DNA of 64,000 bases. It comes from Massilia mucilaginosa. GTDB lineage: Bacteria; Pseudomonadota; Gammaproteobacteria; Burkholderiales; Burkholderiaceae_D. The notes beneath the pieces are model-generated. The model was given only the letters and a program-made list of their open reading frames with translations. It was not told the DNA's origin and ran no database searches. The position numbers were made by a program, and so were the translations under genes. How positions within the stretch are numbered: the first letter of the stretch is position 1; the number at the start of each line of letters is the position of its first letter. This document shows, one piece after another, positions 45,067 through 53,700 of this stretch. Location of the stretch: positions 186,001 to 250,000 of the forward strand of contig NZ_WHJH01000004.1 in assembly GCF_011682145.1 (NCBI RefSeq), in the 5' to 3' direction.

Positions 45067-46683
45067 ATGCGAGTATTAAATCCCATTCAAATTGCCCAGC
45101 GCCTCGAGTTGCTTACCGAGGTTGGCGTAGCGCTTGGCAATCCGGACACCGGCTATGTGCTCGACCGCATCCTGCATGTGGCGCGCAACATGACCGGCGC
45201 CGACGGCGGCACCCTGTACCTGCCGAATGCCGACCGCACCAGCCTGCGATTCCACATTTCGATCAACGAAACGCTCGGCCTGTACCAGGGCGGCGCCAGC
45301 GGGCGCGAGATCGGCATGGAAGCGGTGCCCTTGTACGACGCCGCCGGCGCCCCGAACGTGAGCGCGGTGGCCGCCTATGCGGCGCACTCCGGGCACTCGG
45401 TCAATATCGCCGATGTCTACCAGGACGGCATATTCAACTTTTCGGGCATGCGCAGCTTCGACGCCGCCTACGGCTACCATTCGCAATCGTTCCTGACGGT
45501 GCCGATGAAGGATCACCACGGCACCCTGGTGGGGGTGCTGCAACTGATTAACGCGCGCCCCGCCGGGCGCGGCACGATCGGCGCCTTTTCCGCCACCGAC
45601 CAGCGTTTCATCGAAGCGCTGGCGTCGCAGGCCTCGGTGGCCATCACCAACCAGCAGCTGGTGCGCCAGCTCGAAGAACTGCTCGAAGGCCTGATCGACC
45701 TGATTAACATCGGCATCGATGAAAAGTCGCCGCATACCGGCCGCCATTGCCAGCTGGTGCCGAAGCTGACGATGATGCTGGCCGAAGCGGTGCACGAGAC
45801 CGCCGACGGCCCGATGGCCGAGTTCCACCTGAGCGACGCCGACCGCAAGGAGCTGTGGCTGGCCAGCCTGCTGCACGACTGCGGCAAGATCACGACCCCG
45901 GTGCACGTGGTCGACAAGGCCACCAAGCTCGAAACCATCGTCGACCGCATCGGCCTGATCGACACGCGCTTCGAAGTGCTGCTGCGCGACGCCGAGATCG
46001 ACGCCCTGCGCGCGCGCTGCGAACCGGGCGCCGACCACGCCGTCATCGAGGCCGGGCATGCGCGCGTGCGCGCCGCGCTGCTCGACGACCGCGCGTTCCT
46101 GCGGCGCGCCAACGTCGGCGTCGAAAACATGCCCGAGGCCGATCAGGATCGGGTGCGCCGGATCGCCCGGCGCCGCTGGCGCGGGCCCGATGGGGGCGAG
46201 AGCGACTTCCTCGACGACGATGAAGTACTGAACCTGACCATCCGCTTCGGCACCCTCACGGCGCAGGAACGCAAGACCATCAACAACCATATCGACGTCT
46301 CCGTGCGCATGCTCGAATCGCTGCCCTGGCCCGAGCACCTGCGCAACGTGCCCGAATACGCCGGCGGCCACCATGAACGGATGGACGGCAAGGGCTATCC
46401 GCGCGGCCTGACCGGCGCCCAGATGTCGGTGCCGGCGCGGGTGATGGCCATTGCCGATATTTTCGAGGCGCTCACCGCGCGCGACCGGCCGTACAAAAAG
46501 GGCAAGCTGCTCTCCGAATCGCTGCACATCCTCGGGAAGATGGCGTGCAACGGCCATGTCGATCCGGACCTGTTCGATATTTTCGTGCGCAGCAAAGTCT
46601 ATCTCACCTTCGCGCACGAGAACATGGACAAGCGCCAGATCGACAGCGTCGACGAAAGCACCATTCCCGGCTACCGCGCATGA
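45067..46683 (+). CDS. GAF/HD-GYP c-di-GMP phosphodiesterase-type protein
   Basis: HD-GYP proteins hydrolyse the second messenger c-di-GMP. The 538-residue product has an N-terminal GAF sensor domain (~15-195) and the HD-GYP domain. The motif HDCGKITTP is near residue 268 and HHERMDGKGYPRGL near 434, with the GYP triplet intact. Between them lie about 100 extra residues (~285-390) absent from minimal HD-GYP domains, rich in Arg and Asp. No membrane segment is seen. Its last codon overlaps the start of the next gene (ATGA), so the two are translationally coupled. Confidence 0.9.
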   Translation: MRVLNPIQIAQRLELLTEVGVALGNPDTGYVLDRILHVARNMTGADGGTLYLPNADRTSLRFHISINETLGLYQGGASGREIGMEAVPLYDAAGAPNVSAVAAYAAHSGHSVNIADVYQDGIFNFSGMRSFDAAYGYHSQSFLTVPMKDHHGTLVGVLQLINARPAGRGTIGAFSATDQRFIEALASQASVAITNQQLVRQLEELLEGLIDLINIGIDEKSPHTGRHCQLVPKLTMMLAEAVHETADGPMAEFHLSDADRKELWLASLLHDCGKITTPVHVVDKATKLETIVDRIGLIDTRFEVLLRDAEIDALRARCEPGADHAVIEAGHARVRAALLDDRAFLRRANVGVENMPEADQDRVRRIARRRWRGPDGGESDFLDDDEVLNLTIRFGTLTAQERKTINNHIDVSVRMLESLPWPEHLRNVPEYAGGHHERMDGKGYPRGLTGAQMSVPARVMAIADIFEALTARDRPYKKGKLLSESLHILGKMACNGHVDPDLFDIFVRSKVYLTFAHENMDKRQIDSVDESTIPGYRA

Positions 46684-48941
46684 AACGCGCCGCCCGCCTG
46701 CTGCGCAGGTATTGGGGGCGCTGGCTGCTCGGAATCGGATTGACCGTGGCGGCGGCGCTGGGCACCCTGGGCTACCTGCACAGCGACGCCATCGAGCGCA
46801 TGGACGGTTTCCTGGCCGGCCTGCGCATGCGCATCGAAGCGCCGCGCCTGGACCCGCGCATCGTGATCGTCGATATCGACGAAAAGAGCCTGGCGGCGGT
46901 CGGGCGTTTTCCGTGGAGCCGCGACATCCAGGCCAGGCTGGTCACCCAGCTCACGCGCCACTACGAGGTGGGCGCGGTCGGCTTCGACATCTCCTTTCCC
47001 GAGCCGGACACCTCGTCCGGCTACGCGGTGCTGGAACGGCTGGCGCACCAGGAGCTGGACCGGGTAGCGGGCCTGAAGGAGCAGCTGGCCGCCCTGAAGG
47101 CCGGCATGGACTACGACGGCCTGCTGGCCGACGCCCTGCGCGGGCAGCCGGTGGTGCTTGGCTACAATGTGTCGGAAAAGCTGCGCAAGGGCGTGCTGCC
47201 GGCGCCCGCGTTCACGCTCGAGAGCCTCAACGGGCGCGAGCTGCTGGCCTACAGCGCCAGCGGCTATGAAGCCAATCTCGCGCGCCTGCAGCAGGCCGCC
47301 GCCGGCGCCGGCATCTTTACCGCCTTCACCGATGCCGACGGCGTGATCCGCTCCTCGATCCTGTTGCAGCGCATCGGCGACGCGTATTATCCCTCGCTGT
47401 CGCTGGCCACGGCGGCGGTGTACCTGAAGGCGCGCGCCATCGCGCCGTATTTCGATACCACCGTCGACCAGCTCTCGCAGGCCCAGAAGAACAGCGGCAG
47501 CGCGGCGCGGATTTCGCTGTTCCTGCCGCAGGGCCAGTTGCGCATTCCGGTGGGCGAGGGGCTGACCACGTACGTGCAGTATCGCGGGCGCGGCGGGCCG
47601 TCCGGCGGCGCCTTTCGCTACGTGCCGGCGGCCGATGTGCTCTCCGGCGCCGCGCCGCCGGCGCATCTGAAGGGCGCGCTGGTGCTGGTCGGCTCCACTG
47701 CGCCCGGCATCAACGACCTGCGCGTGACCCCGGTCAATCCGGAGTACCCGGGGGTCGAGGTGCATGCCAACCTGCTCAAGTCGATCCTCGACAACGACTT
47801 CAAGGCCCGTCCCGCCGAAGCCTACCTGCTCGAAACGGTGCTGGTGCTCGCGTTCGGACTGGTGCTCTCGCTCGCGCTGGCGCCGCTGTCGCCGCTCAGG
47901 GCGGTGGCGCTGGCCACCCTGGCGCTGGGCGCCGCCCTCGGCCTGAACCTGCTGCTGTACCACCAGGCCGGCATGGTGCTCAACGCCGCCGTGCCGGTGC
48001 TCCTGATCGTGGCGCTGTTCGTGATGAACCTGGCTGTCGGCTACGTGTTCGAGGTGCGCAAGGGGCAGGCGCTGGTGTCGCTGTTCGGCGAATACGTGGC
48101 CCCCGAGCTGGTGGCCGACATGGCCGACAATCCCGGCCACTACACGATGGAAGGCGCCACGCGCGAGCTGACCGTGCTGTTCGCCGACGTGCGCGGGTTT
48201 ACCGGCATCGCCGAGCAGCTCACCCCGGCCGCGCTGCGCGAATACATCAACCTGTATCTGACGGCGATGTCGGAAGACATCCGCGACAGCCATCGCGGCA
48301 CCCTCGACAAATACATCGGCGACGCCGTCATGGCCTTCTGGGGCGCGCCGCTGGCCTTTGCCGACCATGCCAGCCGCGCCGTCGCCAGCGCGCTGCTGAT
48401 GCAGGCCAGCGCGGCGCGCCTGGACACCATGTTCCGCGCGCGCGGCTGGCCGCCGCTGGCCATCGGCATCGGCATCAACAGCGGCCAGATGCACGTTGGC
48501 GACATGGGCTCGGCCATCCGCCGCGCCTACACGGTCATGGGCGACGCGGTCAACCTGGGCGCGCGCCTGGAAGGGCTCACCAAGGTGTACGGCGCCGCCA
48601 TCGTGGCCGGCGCCGCAACCCGCCTGGCCGCACCCGAATTCGCGTGGCGCGAACTCGATCTGGTGCGGGTCAAGGGCAAGCTCGAACCGGTGGCGATTTT
48701 CGAGCCGCTCGGCCATGCTGTTGCCCTGGACGCCGCCGCCGCGACCCGGCTCGCCGCCTGGCACGAGGCGCTGGCGCTGGTGCGCGCGCAGCAGTGGAGC
48801 GGCGCGCAAGCCATCCTGGCCGGCTTGCTGGCGGACCAGGAGTGCGTCCTGTACCGGCTTTATCTCGACCGTATCGCGCTGTACCGCGCCCACCCGCCCG
48901 GCCCGGATTGGGACGGCGTTACCAGATTTGACACGAAATAG
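46680..48941 (+). CDS. CHASE2-domain adenylate/guanylate cyclase
   Basis: The 753-residue product is a membrane sensor making a cyclic nucleotide, most likely cAMP. It has one N-terminal membrane helix (~15-33), a large extracytoplasmic CHASE2 domain (~40-375, IVIVDIDEKSLAAVGRFPWS) and three closely spaced membrane helices (~380-460). The C-terminal class III cyclase domain carries both metal aspartates (VLFADVRGFTGIAE near 502 and DKYIGDAVMAFWGAP near 547) and GINSGQMHVGDMGS. The start at 46680 overlaps the previous stop. A short tail after ~680 resembles family members with a helical end. It probably reads an envelope signal for the neighbouring secretion genes. Confidence 0.92.
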   Translation: MKRAARLLRRYWGRWLLGIGLTVAAALGTLGYLHSDAIERMDGFLAGLRMRIEAPRLDPRIVIVDIDEKSLAAVGRFPWSRDIQARLVTQLTRHYEVGAVGFDISFPEPDTSSGYAVLERLAHQELDRVAGLKEQLAALKAGMDYDGLLADALRGQPVVLGYNVSEKLRKGVLPAPAFTLESLNGRELLAYSASGYEANLARLQQAAAGAGIFTAFTDADGVIRSSILLQRIGDAYYPSLSLATAAVYLKARAIAPYFDTTVDQLSQAQKNSGSAARISLFLPQGQLRIPVGEGLTTYVQYRGRGGPSGGAFRYVPAADVLSGAAPPAHLKGALVLVGSTAPGINDLRVTPVNPEYPGVEVHANLLKSILDNDFKARPAEAYLLETVLVLAFGLVLSLALAPLSPLRAVALATLALGAALGLNLLLYHQAGMVLNAAVPVLLIVALFVMNLAVGYVFEVRKGQALVSLFGEYVAPELVADMADNPGHYTMEGATRELTVLFADVRGFTGIAEQLTPAALREYINLYLTAMSEDIRDSHRGTLDKYIGDAVMAFWGAPLAFADHASRAVASALLMQASAARLDTMFRARGWPPLAIGIGINSGQMHVGDMGSAIRRAYTVMGDAVNLGARLEGLTKVYGAAIVAGAATRLAAPEFAWRELDLVRVKGKLEPVAIFEPLGHAVALDAAAATRLAAWHEALALVRAQQWSGAQAILAGLLADQECVLYRLYLDRIALYRAHPPGPDWDGVTRFDTK

Positions 48942-49031
48942 ACCCTGCAATCTTTTCGTTTTTGCTCGCCTTTTGCGGCTTCGTCGCGTCCGCTGACTCC
49001 ACTAAACAACGCTTGCTTGAAATACGTCAAT

Positions 49032-49056
49032 TTGCAACAGAATTTCTGTGTTGCAA
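49032..49056. promoter_or_regulatory. Palindromic operator-like site upstream of tpsB
   Basis: TTGCAACA and TGTTGCAA form a perfect 8-bp inverted repeat separated by 9 bp, in the 218-bp gap before the two-partner secretion genes. The shape fits a dimeric regulator site; which one is unknown. Confidence 0.45.
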
Positions 49057-49159
49057 GAGATGATGCAGTTAAACTGAGCGCATATACGCACCCTGTGGCT
49101 TGGCTTTTTTCTAAGTTTGAACGCATGCCAACACGAACAACACACCGTAGAGTTCATCC

Positions 49160-50743
49160 ATGAATCTTCCCTTTGCGCGCCTGCTGGCTGGCGCCGTGCT
49201 GGCCGGCGCGGTCAGTGCGGCCTGGGCCACCGAGCCGGCCGCGACCGAGGCAATTCGGTTCGACATTGCCCGTTTCGATGTCGCCGGCAATACCTTGCTG
49301 CCCGCCGCGCAGCTCGACGCGGCGCTGGCGCCGTTTACCGGCAGCGGTCGCGATTTTGGCGACGTCCAGCGCGCGCTCGAAGCGCTCGAAGCGCTGTACC
49401 ACCAGCGCGGCTACCAGGTCGTCACGGTCCAGTTGCCCGAGCAGGAACTCAATCGCGGCGTGGTGCGCCTGAACGTGGTGCAGACCAGGATCGGCCGCAT
49501 CAGCGTCAGCGGCAACAAGCACGTCGACGACGCCAACGTGCGGCGCAGCCTGCCCACCCTGCAAGAAGGGAAGACGCCCGACCTGGACCGGGTGTCGGCC
49601 AATCTGCGCATGGCCAATGAGAACCCGGCCCGCAAGATCAAGCTGAACCTGCAGAACGGCGCCGCCGACGACACGCTCGACGCCAGGCTCGATGTGGCCG
49701 ACGAGAAGCCGTGGACCGCCATGCTCAATGTGGACAACAGCGGCACCGGCCAAACCGGCAAGACCCACGCCGGCGTGGTGCTGCAGCACGCCAACCTGTG
49801 GGGCCGCGACCATGTGGGCAGCGTGCAGTACACCACCACCGTCGAGGAGCCGAGCAAGGTGAGCGTGTACGGCGCTGGCTATCACATTCCGCTGTACGAA
49901 CTGGGCGACTCGGTCGACCTGTACGCCAGTTATTCGGATATCGATTCGGGTTCGGTCACGGCCGGCATCTTCAACCTGGCGGTGAGCGGCAAGGGCACCG
50001 TGGCGGGCGTGCGCTACAACCAGGGCCTGGCGCGGCGCGGCAGCCTGGAACCGCGCCTGGTGTACGGGTTCGACCACAAGGCCTTCAAGAACAGCGTGCT
50101 GTTTTCGGGCGAGAATTTTGGCAACGACATCACGGTTCATCCGGTGAGTGTGACATGGCTGGCCAGCACGCCCGTGGGCGGCGGCGAAGCCAATCTGTCG
50201 GTCGCGCTGGTGCGCAATATTCCCGGCGGCACCCGCGGCGAGAGCGTTGACTTTGCGCGCAACCGCGCCGGCGCCAAAGCCGGCTACACCATCGCCCGCG
50301 TCAGCGCGGCATTTACCCGCGCCTTCGGGGCCGACTGGCAGGTGCGCGCGCTTGTCAACGGCCAGCTGACGGGCGACGCGCTGGTGCCGGGCGAGCAGTT
50401 CGGCGCCGGTGGCGCATCCTCGGTGCGCGCTCTGGAAGAGCGCGCCGTCTCCACAGACTCCGGCGTGCTGGCCAATCTCGAAGTCTATACCCCGAACTTT
50501 TGCGCCGTGCGCGAACGCTGGCAGTGCCGCGTGCTGGCCTTTTACGATGGCGCCCACGGCCGCCGCCACCAAGCGCTGCCCGGCGAAGCCGCGCGCGCCA
50601 CGGTGTCCAGTGCCGGCCTGGGATGGCGCTTTTCGATGGGCAGCTCGCTCAACATGCAGATCGACTATGGCCATGTGCTGCGCCGCGACGCCGGGGTGAA
50701 CGACAAGAACAAAGTGCATGTCCGCGTAGGCCTTGCCTACTAA
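49160..50743 (+). CDS. TpsB-type outer membrane transporter (ShlB/FhaC family)
   Basis: TpsB proteins are outer membrane pores that export a TpsA partner. The 527-residue product has a signal peptide (MNLPFARLLAGAVLAGAVSA, cut near WATEP), two POTRA domains (~30-180, starting FDIARFDVAGNTLLPAAQL) and a 16-strand type barrel to residue 527. It ends with the aromatic VHVRVGLAY, typical of barrel proteins. The conserved loop 6 motif is VRAL (GGASSVRALEERAV) instead of VRGY/F; the arginine is kept. It is followed after 11 bp by the TpsA partner. Confidence 0.9.
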   Translation: MNLPFARLLAGAVLAGAVSAAWATEPAATEAIRFDIARFDVAGNTLLPAAQLDAALAPFTGSGRDFGDVQRALEALEALYHQRGYQVVTVQLPEQELNRGVVRLNVVQTRIGRISVSGNKHVDDANVRRSLPTLQEGKTPDLDRVSANLRMANENPARKIKLNLQNGAADDTLDARLDVADEKPWTAMLNVDNSGTGQTGKTHAGVVLQHANLWGRDHVGSVQYTTTVEEPSKVSVYGAGYHIPLYELGDSVDLYASYSDIDSGSVTAGIFNLAVSGKGTVAGVRYNQGLARRGSLEPRLVYGFDHKAFKNSVLFSGENFGNDITVHPVSVTWLASTPVGGGEANLSVALVRNIPGGTRGESVDFARNRAGAKAGYTIARVSAAFTRAFGADWQVRALVNGQLTGDALVPGEQFGAGGASSVRALEERAVSTDSGVLANLEVYTPNFCAVRERWQCRVLAFYDGAHGRRHQALPGEAARATVSSAGLGWRFSMGSSLNMQIDYGHVLRRDAGVNDKNKVHVRVGLAY

Positions 50744-50754
50744 AGGTGAAACAG

Positions 50755-53700
50755 ATGACTATCCAGAACCAATCCACCCGCCTGTTGCAGCGACTTTGCC
50801 TCCCGTTGCTGCTGGCCTTCGCCGGAATCCATAGCGTCCATGCAGCGCCGGCTTCCCCTCAGGTGGTGGCCGGCCAGGCCACGTTTTCGCAGCAGGGCAA
50901 TGTATTTTCGATTACGAACGCGCCCAACACCATCATCAACTGGCAGAGTTTTTCGGTGGGTGCGGGCGACATCACGCGCTTCATCCAGCAGGACGCCAGC
51001 AGCGCGGTGCTCAACCGCATCGTCGGGCAGGACCCGAGCCGCATCCTCGGCGCCTTGCAGTCGAACGGGCAGGTGTTCCTGATTAACCCGAACGGCATCC
51101 TGTTCGGGCGCGATGCGCGCATCGATGTCAACGGCCTGACCGCGTCCACGCTCAACATGAGCAATGCCGACTTCCTGGCGGGCAAGCGCAACTTTAGCGG
51201 GCCGGCCAGCGCCGGCAGCGTCGTCAACCAGGGGTCGATCACCACTCCGTCGGGCGGCAAGGTGTTCTTGATCGCGCCGAATGTCGAGAACAGCGGCATC
51301 ATCACTTCGCCGCAGGGCGACGTGGTGCTGGCGGCCGGGCACAGCGTGCAACTGGTCGATTCGAGCAATCCCGACTTGCACGTGGTGGTATCGAGCCCGG
51401 CCAATGCCGCCCTGAACCTGGGGCAGCTGATTGCGCACGGCGGCAAGATCGGCATCTACGGCGCGCTGGTCAAACAGCGCGGGCTGGTCAGCGCCGACAG
51501 CGCGCGCGTCGGCGAGAACGGCAAGATCGTGTTCAAGGCCAGCGCCGACGCCCAGCTCGAAGCGGGCAGCGTGAGCAGCGCCACCGGCGCCGGCAAAGGC
51601 GGCGAGATCAGCGTGCAGGGCGAACGCGTCGGCTTGATGGGCGACGCCCGCATCGACGCCAGCGGCGTGGCCGGTGGCGGCACGGTGCTGGTCGGCGGCG
51701 GCTGGCAGGGCCGGAATGCGCTGGTGCGCAATGCGCAGCAGACCGTGATGGGCAAGGCGGCCTCGATCCGCGCCGACGCCACCGAGAGCGGCGACGGCGG
51801 TACCGTGGTGCTGTGGTCAAGCGGCGCCACGCGCGCCTTCGGCAGCATTGCGGCCCGGGGCCGCGGCGGCAGGGGCGGGCTGGTCGAGACCTCGGGACAC
51901 TACCTGAACGTGGAAGGCATCCGGGTCGACACCGGCGCGCGCGGCACCTGGCTGCTCGATCCCTTCGATATCACCATCGGCGGCACCGGCAGCGACGTGC
52001 TGGCCGACTTCGATCAATTCAGCGATGCCCCGGATGACGGCGTGTCGCTGCTCAACGTCGCGGTGCTCAACAACGCCGCACTATCCGCCGACATCGTGAT
52101 CCAGGCCTCGAACGATGTGCTGATCAGCGAAGCCATCACGCGCGCACCCGGCGCCGCCGGCAGCCTGTCTATCCAGGCGGGCAACAACATCACGGTCGAC
52201 GCCGACGTCTCGACCGCCGGCAGGCCGATGACGCTGAGCGCCGATGTGTTGGCCAAGGGCGTTGGCACCATCTACGTCAACAAGGCGCTGACCACCGGCG
52301 GCCGAAATATGACGCTCAACGGAGCCAACATCATGTTCACCCCCGGCGCGCTGGCCAACAGCGGCGTGGGCGACATGACGTTCAACGCCGTGAACGTGTT
52401 CCAGCTGTCGGCCGGCGCCGCCCTGAAAAGCGGCGGCATGGTCACGATCGGGGCCAGCCAGATGGGCCTGCTGGGCGCGGTCGGACCGGCGCAGTTCCAG
52501 CAGAACCCCTCGGTGACCTTGCGCCCGTCGACCTACGGAGGCGATATCGCCATCGCGGCCGGCGAAATCGTGCCCGGCAGCGTGACGCTGGCGCCGGCGC
52601 AACTGGCCGCCATCGAGGCGCAGGCGCTGATCATCGGCGGCAATCAGTATGCCGGCAAGATCGTGGTCAACTCGGCGCTGGGAGGCGCTGGCGGAGCGCT
52701 GAAAGCCAATTATCTGCTCATGAGCGGCCAGGGCGGCATCGTCCTCAACGCGCCGGTCACGATCGCCGGCGGGATGCAGGTGGACGCGGCGAGCATCGTC
52801 AACACCAGCGCGGCGCCGATCAAGGCCGGCTCGCTCTCGCTCATTACCAAACAGGGAGCCGGCACATCCGCCACGCCGCTGTACACCCAGACGGCCCTTT
52901 TGGACGGCAGTAATACCGTCGAGAATGGCAGCGCGCCGCTCAATATCAGCAACAGCGGCACCCTTGCGCTCGGCAACCTGAGCCAGAGCGGCGGCAACAA
53001 CAAAGGCGCCATCATCGTCGCCAACAAGGGCGGCATGACTTTGCCGGACGGTAAGTCGGTCACCACCCTGGGCGGCGCCGTCAATCTGTCGACCCAGAGC
53101 CCGCTGGCCATCAATGGCAGCATCGACTCCCAAGGCGGCGCCATCGCGCTGCAAGCGGGCAACGGCGGCGAACTGGGCATCGGGCCGCAGGGCTCTGTCA
53201 CGTCCGGCGCCGGCAATATGTCGCTGGTGGGTGGGTCGATTGTGAACAAGGGCAGCGTCAGCGCGACGTCCGGCAATATTTCGCTGAGTACGCCGGCACT
53301 CAGCGGCAACGGCACCATCGGCAGCGCCAGCGGTACCGTCACCGGCCTGCCCGACATGTCGACGACCTTGCCGGCCTGCGTCGCCGCGCCAGGCAAGAAT
53401 GGTTGCGCACAGGTGCTGGCGAACGCGTTTGCGGCCTGCGTCGCCGATCCGGCTGGCGCTTACTGCGCGGCGATCCTGCCGTCGCTGGACGCCTGTAGCG
53501 CCAATCCCGGCAAGCCCGGCTGCAGCGCGGTGCTGCCATCGCTGAGCGCCTGCGTCGCCGCCCCGTCCATGGGCGGCTGCGACGTCGTGTTGCCGTCGGT
53601 CGCTGTCTGCGTGCTTGGTCCCACCGCGCCAGGCTGCTCCGCTGTGCTGCCGGCACTGAGCGCCTGCGTCGCCAATCCCGCAACAGCAGGCTGCGGCGCC

